Shown here piece by piece: positions 56,755 through 64,000 of a stretch of 64,000 nucleotides of DNA; within the stretch, counting starts at the first letter, position 1, and each line of letters opens with the position of its first letter. Source of the stretch: Arenicola marina. Lineage: Eukaryota; Annelida; Polychaeta; Arenicolidae. The stretch is from the NCBI GenBank assembly GCA_964019135.1, contig OZ025253.1:36196548-36260547 (forward strand), given 5' to 3'. A program made the position numbers and the translations under genes. The notes beneath the pieces are model-generated. The model was given only the letters and a program-made list of their open reading frames with translations, had not been told where the DNA came from and ran no database searches.

Positions 56755-57645
56755 CCTTGATTTTAGTGTAATATGCATTATTTTGTTATTTAGCGGGACA
56801 CTGTTCACATAGTGTCGCCGCTCGCTAACCGTGTCGCCGCTCGCTAACCGTGTCGCCGCTCGCTAACCGTGTCGCCGCTTGATAACTGTGTCGCCGCTCA
56901 CTAACCGTGTGGCCGCTCACTAACCGTGTCGCCGCTCGCTAACCGTGTCGCCGCTCACTAAACGTATCACCGCTCTCTAACCGTATCGCCGCTCACTAGC
57001 CGTGTCGCCGCTCATTAGCCGTGTCGCCGCTTGCTAACCGTGTCATCGCTCACTAACCGTGTCGCCGCTCACTAACCGTGTTGCGGCTCACTAACCGTGT
57101 CGCCGCTTGCTAACCGTGTCATCGCTCACTAACCGTATCGCCGCTCACTAGCCGTGTCGCCGCTCATTAGCCGTGTCGCCGCTCATTAGCCGTGTTGCCG
57201 CTCGCTAACCGTGTCATCGCTCACTAACCGTGTCTCCACTCACTAACCGTGTCTCCACTCACTAACCGTGTTGCGGCTCACTAACCGTGTCGCCGCTCAC
57301 TAAACGTATCACCGCTCTCTAACCGTGTCGCCGCTCACTAGCCGTGTCGCCGCTCATTAACCACAGCGCCGCTCACTAACCGTGTCACCGCGCACTAACC
57401 TTGTTGCGGCTCACTAGCCGTGTCGCCGCTCACTAACCGTGTCTCCGCTCACTAATCGGGTCGCCGCTCATTAACCACAGCGCCGCTCATTAACCACAGC
57501 GCCGCTCACTAACCGGGTCACCGCGCACTAACCTTGTTGCGGCTCACTAGCCGTGTCGCCGCTCATTAACCGTGTCTCCGCTCACTAATTGGGTCGCCGC
57601 TCACTAACCGTGTCTCCGCTCCCTAATCGTGTCGCCGCGCGGATT
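56755..57645. repeat. 19-bp satellite, largest array (about 43 copies)
   Basis: CTAACCGTGTCGCCGCTCA repeated from about 56810 to 57645, with variants (CATCGCT, TTGCGGC, CACAGCGCC). Longer blocks of variants recur, for example around 56925 and 57295, so higher-order repetition is present. Confidence 0.95.
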
Positions 57646-57649
57646 TTGG

Positions 57650-58370
57650 AGGTGAATTCGTATACAGTAAGGAAGCAGGGAAAAATGGTTAAATTAGCTG
57701 ATATCCCAGTTAGAACCACCATCTGAGGTTCATTGTTAGAACATCCGTCATTAAGGTCAGTATTGATCATCGGCCATGTCACTACTGTGATTGCAGTAAA
57801 ATCACACACCCACGCGCTTTCATACTAAAAGAGAGTTCTAAGTGCCCTTTTAACATACTAAGCGGAAGCCAGTCAAGTCAATCAGGACTTACCTCCCATA
57901 ATGAAAGCGTTACCGAACACTTGAATAATTCCTTTCGGCTTCATTCTCGTATGCTACGAAACGACAAGTGCAAGGTTGAACAGCCAACAGTCCAGTCCCA
58001 ACATTCCAGTCCCGCGTCACGTGTCTACTGGATTTTTCTCTCAACCTAAATTCCTTGTTTAGCAGCAAATTGAAAGGTGACGCCTTCCACCTTGTATCAG
58101 ATTCCGTACACAGTCGCCGGGTGGCTCTTCTCTTTTCATCATCTTTAGTACACAATATAATCAATGCACATACCAGCAATGGGAGAGCAATTGTTTTTAC
58201 TCGTAACATGCGGGATGCTATGCTTAGGTTAGTATGCCAGAGCATATGCTCGAAACGCGCGAGGACCAAGGGGAGAGTTTCTTTATTGAACGGATATTTC
58301 CTGGGCAATACATACAGGAATCATGGCAATAACATCACATTGAGAGGTGATTATAATTTGCTGTTGACGA
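57650..58370. other. spacer between satellite and LINE, shared in part with 5.6-6.4 kb
   Basis: Same order of landmarks as 5.6-6.4 kb. Open frames on both strands at 57910-58408 overlap each other and show no domain. Confidence 0.5.
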
Positions 58371-58657
58371 CACATAGACAGAGGCTCAAACACTTACTTA
58401 AAAGATAAAAGTAGAGAAGACAGAAATACTCTACTGAGCAAGCTAAATGATCAGATGACGTGGATAATTTCTACCCAGACACACCATGGTGTATACGGGT
58501 ATAGATAAAGAAAAGAGGAACAAGAAGCAGGCTCGACTATTGTTTGATATTTGACAGAGACAAAAACAAATAGACGAATAATAAATTAACAAAAGCCCTA
58601 AAGTGTGATCATTTCAGGCTGCTCGTTGCTCTGTGTACTAAGAATTATTATCAGGTA

Positions 58658-59881
58658 CTAAACATGTGTATATCCCCATATACCATATGGGTTGCTCTGG
58701 CGCAACAGGCTTGTAATTGATATGCCAGATTGACTCCAATTGATATGCCGGATTGAATTGACCAGAGTTGACCACCAAAGCTTACCCCGTTCAGTTTCAC
58801 AAATATACTCCTGCATTTCCCACACACCATTGAAGTCATATTTTTCAAGGAGATTTCTTACAGAAGATGCCCATGTTGGCCTATCATGTTCATCAAGATC
58901 CCTCAGCATATCATAGCAACACCTGGCGTATCGAGTTTGTGGCATTTTCAGAAGTTTAATCCAGTATTTCACACATTTAGTTAAGTAAATACGCGCCAAA
59001 GGCAACCTTCCACACTCACCAAGGGCGGCTTGGTCAGATGTATGCTTGGGTAGCCCAAGTAATCTCTTGCAGAATCTTGTTTGAACTTTTTCAATCTCAT
59101 CATAAACTTTGAAACCCCAAACTTCTGCTCCATATGTCAAAATCGGTACAATAATTCTATCAAAGATTGACAAAGCAGCATCTATAGGCAGTCCATTTAC
59201 ATTCTTGTCGAGCTCGAAAATGTTCGCCATTGCTCTAGTTGCCTGTGAGGCCAGCGTTTTAACAGCGCCTGACCAAGAGAGTGTGCTCGTAAACGTTATA
59301 CCTAAATACTTGTATGATGATACCACTTCCACTCTTTGTCCTTTGAAATACCATTTTTCATTTTTCTTAACAATTCCACCGCGACGAAAGACTATGACCT
59401 TTGTTTTTTGCATATTAATTTTGAGGCCCCATTTGTCTGAAAAATTTTCTAGCACATTTATCGTAGCCTGTAGTCTCCCCACGGTTTCTGCACAGTTTGC
59501 CAGGTCGTCCGCAAACATAAGGGTTGTGATACTTGGTGAACTGGCGTTAACAAAGATACCAGGACATGCTGAGCCAGATAACATATTTACATATTCACTG
59601 ATGTATAAGGCAAACATAAGAGGACTTAACATGCACCCCTGACGCGTTCCCACTGTACACATAAAATAATTCGTTATTCCTTGGGGTGTTTTTATAGCAG
59701 TTTTAAGTTTGGTATACATGGACCGTATAACTTTGAGTACCTTGCCGTGAATGCCTTTGTTAATTATGCTATACCAAAGAGCAGAGTGTGGTACACTGTC
59801 GAAGGCTTTAGAGAAGTATGGTGTTGAACAGACCTTGTAAGTGAGGGGTGATCTCCACACGGATAGCTCGCAGCATTTCAT
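58658..59881 (-). pseudogene. LINE reverse transcriptase, 5'-deleted
   Basis: Reverse transcriptase domain with FSKAFDSVPHSALW, GTRQGCMLSPLMFALYI, the catalytic FADD (in TLMFADDLANC), WGLKINMQKTKV and YKYLGI, then a C-terminal region (LTYGAEVWG, FCKRLLGLPKHT). The first RT motifs are missing: sequence passes from 'GLFNTIL' in the upstream frame straight to FSKAFDS in this frame, a deletion of roughly 80 residues with a frameshift near 59830. The residues before FSKAFDS in this frame are not native. Confidence 0.88.
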
Positions 59882-60479
59882 TTAAAACTCCATCATACCC
59901 AGGCGCTTTGCTACTAGGGAGTTCGTCTATACATTTGATAACACTGTCATCTATGTAATCTTTCTCTTGTCCAATACGCGCGTTTAAATCCCCAAGCAAG
60001 ATTAACCAGTCATCTGGGCACTCCGCACTAATGTTTATCAAAAGGTCACTCAAAAGTTCGACTCCATTTACTTCTTGACCTTGGTGCTCATAGTCATTGG
60101 CACCTTCTGGTGGTAAATATGAGCATATTAAGGTGACATTTTGCTTCAGGTTAGAAACGTCGCGTGTTACTCGCAATATAACCGCATATGGAAAATCGCG
60201 GAATAACCTGGTAACCCCTTCAACGAGACACTCTCTATAATACACAGCGATTCCACCGCCGGGGGGCCCACGTCTATGGTATCTTCTGGCCTGTACAGTT
60301 TCACATACATAACCGCTTGGAGTTTCAACATTTAGGGAATCGTAGCTCTCATACCATGTTTCGTTTACTGTAACTATATCGTAAGGTTGCACAAAACTAT
60401 TTAAACTTAAACCTGCCTTAATAATTCGTGTCAGTCCGTCAGGATTCCATGTACACAGCTTGAATGGGGCAATGTCCAC
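59808..60479 (-). pseudogene. LINE apurinic endonuclease fused by deletion to the RT start
   Basis: Begins KLCTWNPDGLTR, an exonuclease-endonuclease-phosphatase start, with VTVNETWY (catalytic Glu), IAVYYRE and the LLGDLNARIG motif (Asp and Asn). It then jumps to LPSSKAPGYDGVLNEML, the beginning of RT, so the end of the endonuclease and the spacer are deleted. Confidence 0.85.
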
Positions 60480-60515
60480 AGGCGTACTGTTAGCACATCG
60501 GGCCTGGCCAGTCTC

Positions 60516-60887
60516 TCAGCTACCGTTGGAGTCCTCTGGTAGCGGGTAAGTAAAGGAACTATGTATTTCAACCGTTTTGCCTTCAATGTGACGGTATACA
60601 TTTTTCCTCGCGGATTCGTCACATATGATGAGCTTGTCATACTGAAGGTAAGCTCTGAATCCCTGTCGGCGCGCGTCTGTCATCTCCCTCCGCAGCTTCT
60701 CTCGCGCGTCTCGTGTAGTCTTGCTGAAATCTTCTGTCACGTAGTGCCCATCTGGTTTGACGCGTCTTGCCGCCTCTAGTATCAACAGCCCAAAGCACAA
60801 CACTCTTACACGTTGGTTTTCTATCAGTTCAGGTGTCAAGTCAGGACCACCAACCCCTAGGAGGGACACCTTATAACGCGCGGTCAC
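60516..60887 (-). pseudogene. LINE ORF1-like C-terminal fragment
   Basis: Encodes 'VTEDFSKTTRDAREKL...ARRQGFRAYLQYDKLI', the pattern of the C-terminal RNA-binding domain in L1-type ORF1 proteins (EDFS..TR..R..L....R..G..A...YDKL). The N-terminal part is absent or unrecognisable. Confidence 0.65.
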
Positions 60888-60899
60888 TTAGAGAAAGGC

Positions 60900-61180
60900 C
60901 TATCATGTAACACGTCGCCAAAAAACTATTCTCCCGTTCATTAGAACAGCATAAATGTTAGTGAAGATCGATACTTGGTTGGTTGTGGGGTAGGCCGTCT
61001 GTTCTCTGTGTGTCGATTGCCCTCCACTCGTCTAGTCGCTCTTCAATGTTAGGACAAACCACTGTTTCCGAATAGCTCACGTATGACTTACAATCATTTT
61101 TGTATTGTCAATAATCGGCTTTCTCATATAGGACGGTGGCAAATCCAGACATAATAGGGATTGTGAAGGTGTGTATTCCT
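60900..61180. other. sequence flanking the LINE 5' end
   Basis: 60900-61020 matches 10.46-10.6 kb (TACTTGGTTGGTTGTGGGG). The rest shows nothing recognisable. Confidence 0.5.
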
Positions 61181-61480
61181 AAGATCCAGATTTGAACCCT
61201 AGTATCCGGATTAAGACTCCGTATTAGAAACGTCGGATGCAGATTGACCCATTGGAACCTGATCTGACCCTTCAAATCCTTATTCGAGCCTTGTGATCCT
61301 AATTGAAGCATTTTATCATTGCAATCAATCATGGTGCCCTGATTCGACACATCGAGTGCCCATGAATCCCGATGGGATCCCACGAAACCAGATTCGACTC
61401 ATCGGATCCCGATTTGTCCCACGTATCCCGATTCAAGACCAGCATCCCGAATCAACCCGTCAGATCCTTATTTGTTATTC
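61180..61480. repeat. degenerate ~21-bp tandem repeat (GATCCYGATTCGACCCAT)
   Basis: About fourteen loose units of GATCC-GATT-GACCCATCG type. The open frames on both strands are translated repeat. Confidence 0.8.
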
Positions 61481-61484
61481 CTAT

Positions 61485-62240
61485 AATCACCAGTGGCCAA
61501 GACCTGTCATCAAATTTGGCAGACAATTACAGTTTCAAGCAGCGAAAAAGTGACAGGCGATCCAAGGTATCAACCAATACATGCAATTTTGCCCAACAAT
61601 CAACAATCACCGCCTGATCCATTATTTTTAACTATGAGCAAAAAAGATCAGAATCGTTTATAAAACGAATTTAAGTTATGATATCATCACATGTAGAATA
61701 ATTACTATATATGGGGAGAAATGAAGTAATGAGAAAATAACAGAAAGAAAATCAATTATATACGTAAAGAAATGAAGCAAAGGAAACTGAATATATATGC
61801 AATATAATAATTAATATAAAACACTAGAACACTCGTTACCAATGCTCATCTTTGCGATATACCTATTCAGGAATGTTAGTATATTCACTATGCTATGCGT
61901 GATATTTATAGGGAAGTCAACCATTAGAAAGGTCAAAGGTAATATCTGTTCTGATCAGACTAATATTGGATAGTTTGATACGATGGTTTGTAATGATGAA
62001 ATACATCGAATCAAAAGTGTTTGCAGCCACGCTACACGTATGCGCAACAATAGTCATTGGGTAATACATATTCTAATGGCGTTTTTTTACCATTTTAGAA
62101 GATAATCTAACTGCCGCTAAATGCCCCTTGAGACATTTTATACTACTTGGCAGATTTGCAAAGACCTTCCTGTGACAATGTGGTTCATCCTGATTTTATC
62201 AGCACTCAAGTCAACTAGCTATTCTTAAAACATTGTGTGC
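61485..62240. other. intergenic, AT-rich, nothing recognised
   Basis: No gene or repeat structure recognised. Confidence 0.4.
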
Positions 62241-62244
62241 CGTC

Positions 62245-62560
62245 ACCCCCTTGTCTTAAGCGTTCATTATCTGGAAGAATGACCCGAAAAGAAGACCTAG
62301 CCGTGTTGTAATAATGTGAGTGTTCTTTATTTAAATGAAGAACGGAAAAACTGTGCATTATCTTGATAATGAACAGTTTTTTGTTGATGTTGACTCCGCT
62401 AAGCGTCACGGTGTAATCAATCGAGCCGAGCTGATCTGAGCCGATCTAGCTGGTCTGATCTTGTCAGAACTTGCCAATTTCTAGACAATGAAATGTGACC
62501 GTTAAGCTCCTTGGGGGAAGGGGCGGGGGATGCATTAGATCAGAAAGCACACAATATATG
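62245..62560. repeat. dispersed repeat, partner of 20030-20370
   Basis: Same orientation and order of landmarks as the copy at 20 kb. Confidence 0.75.
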
Positions 62561-62564
62561 TAAA

Positions 62565-63170
62565 TTCGACCGTTTTCGATGCCATATATACCCGGTGCCG
62601 CTAATGAACTGGGGACCGTATGACATTGGTCATGCCATTCCTACTAAAGGTGCCACACATATATATACGATATATGTCCCGCATAAATGAATGATCCATT
62701 GTATAGCAAATGCATCAATTCACTAATAGTGCCTTTCAGGGGGAATTGCCTTCATGGAAGTTAGACGGGACGACTTGACTCTTGTAGGGATTTAGAAAAA
62801 AAAAATCAACATTATATCTACCACCCCCATGCCTTCTCACCCTCCACCATGGGGCTTCACATTGACTGGTGCATTAGTTAATTGGTAGTTCTTTTATTTT
62901 TAGAGAAAACCGCTGCCTTCTTAACGCTGGCGATTTCTTGTGTGCAATCCTAGAAAATGAACCACGCAAATCACGAGCAGAACGAATGCCTTGTTACAAC
63001 GATTGTATAAGTACGTTAAAGAACTCGCTGACACGTGCATCCCCCCCCCCCCTCCGCCCCCCCCCCCGCCCCAAAGGCAGTCGACGCTGTCGCGTTTCGT
63101 GCTTTATTTTGGGAAATGCACTCCAGCTCGTTCTTTAACTAGTACATAATAGTCCTTGCTTATATCTCGT
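62565..63170. other. intergenic, C-run near 63040
   Basis: No gene recognised. Two adjacent C runs lie at 63040-63068. Confidence 0.4.
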
Positions 63171-63620
63171 ACTACATCACGAGAACAAATACTTCTTGCT
63201 ATGAGTAATGTTCAGTTTGACAAATCGTTCGGTCATGCAGTTACTCATATAGTGGTTAATTAGAGCTCGTACTGTATGACGAATTCTTCAATCAATGGTG
63301 ATTGACATAGTTGACAGCCAAATCACCTGTTTAGTCACTTACATGACTTAATTATGCCCCATACTATAACACGAGAACAAAGACTTCAAACAAAGATTGA
63401 TTACATTGTTGATATATTAATTACCCCTTTAGTCGCTCAAATGTCTTGATTAAATCTCGTAATATAGCACGAGAACAAAGAATTCAAACAATGATTGAAG
63501 CCATTGTTGACAGCTTAGTTGTCTGTTTACATACTAATTTATGTTAATTACCTATTTGTATAATAATGTATGCTAATTATGCACTATAGCATGGAAACAA
63601 AGACTTTTGACAAAAAATAA
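63170..63620. repeat. ~95-120-bp tandem repeat, about five degenerate copies
   Basis: Units start near 63176, 63271, 63362, 63461 and 63583. They share CACGAGAACAAAGACTTCAAAC, ATTGATTACATTGTTGA.A and CATA.T.AATTA. Variable spacing and divergence suggest an old array. Confidence 0.7.
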
Positions 63621-63624
63621 CGAC

Positions 63625-64000
63625 TTAATTAATTCGTTACCGGCTTTTTCAAACCGATATTTCAAAAAATTAAAAAGCCGTGGGTATCTTTCCTGATGTG
63701 TCAACAAGCTCTCATTATATTACTCGAGCAAACAAACCAGCGAACAAACAAACAAATCTGATTGACCGAGGTATAACGATTTATTTTATTTTCGTCATAA
63801 TAGATATCACATGACACACGCGCCACACATGATCTACGCATGGAGTGGATGCAGGGAGAGGGGGGGGGGTCTCGAATGTAATACACCGAAGGCATGAGGT
63901 TATCACTGTCAACATCGAGAGGTTTGTTGCTATCGGATGATGTCGGGGGTTGGTTCTGATGGTAGCAGCCAAAGCCAGTTTTTTTACAGCGGAAATCGAG
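63625..64000. other. intergenic, nothing recognised
   Basis: No coding or repeat structure apart from a G run near 63861. Confidence 0.4.

Larger units (their letters stand above)
58370..60900 (-). mobile_element. non-LTR retrotransposon (LINE), internally deleted
   Basis: Minus-strand order from 60.9 kb down: ORF1-like end, apurinic-type endonuclease, reverse transcriptase, 3' tail. Tail-only copies occur at 6.4-6.9 and 8.75-9.1 kb. Two internal deletions make it inactive. I do not assign a clade. Confidence 0.85.

Noticed and set aside
56806-57640. CRISPR-like regular repeats
   Set aside because: Units are directly adjacent with no unique spacers, and the window is eukaryotic. It is a satellite.

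Overview
This is intron-rich, repeat-dense animal nuclear DNA. There are no bacterial operons. Coding exons have GT/AG borders and matching phases, and the repeats include pogo/Tigger transposons, a LINE, tRNA-derived SINEs, foldback MITEs and satellite arrays. The gene set (NO-sensor guanylate cyclase, Mab-21/cGAS-like protein, PHD-tailed pogo transposase) together with many long G or C runs suggests a marine invertebrate, such as a mollusc or other lophotrochozoan, or a cephalochordate. I cannot name the species from sequence alone.

Layout. 1-13.2 kb: mostly repeats (27-bp, ~33-bp and ~339-bp tandem arrays, a 19-bp satellite, two 5'-truncated LINE tails, a SINE head). 13.2-15.0 kb: an uninterrupted ORF for a Mab-21/cGAS-like nucleotidyltransferase (cGLR-type) with its catalytic acidic residues intact, followed by a 3' flank and satellites up to 18.2 kb. 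18.2-26.6 kb: no recognisable genes; a near-perfect hairpin, a SINE and dispersed repeats. 26.6-30.5 kb: a nested transposon, in which a 3.7-kb pogo-family element with an unusual OTU-protease-like insert and a PHD finger sits inside a small Tigger-like MITE. 32.2-51.7 kb: a plus-strand soluble guanylate cyclase beta-type gene, for which I recognise eleven exons. Their phases join exactly into a 784-residue reading frame covering H-NOX, HNOBA/PAS, coiled coil, catalytic domain and a C-terminal CaaX box. Only the initiator Met is missing. 52.8-53.2 kb: one coding exon of a different gene, possibly TRADD-N-like. 53.4-54.9 kb: a decayed partial copy of the 13-kb cGAS-like gene, broken by a 646-bp TIR element. 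Its 3' flank, the 19-bp satellite and a LINE tail follow in the same order as at the other copies. 58.4-61.0 kb: a minus-strand LINE with ORF1-like, endonuclease and reverse transcriptase parts and two internal deletions. 61.2-63.6 kb: tandem and dispersed repeats.

The two firm host genes are signalling enzymes of the nucleotidyltransferase/cyclase type: cGMP synthesis in response to NO, and a predicted cyclic (di)nucleotide or oligonucleotide synthase of innate immunity. Nothing shows that they work together. The best candidates for something undescribed are a 157-bp inverted copy of one cyclase exon inside a later intron of the same gene, the pogo-OTU-PHD architecture, and the segmental duplication that links the cGAS-like gene to satellites and LINE tails.
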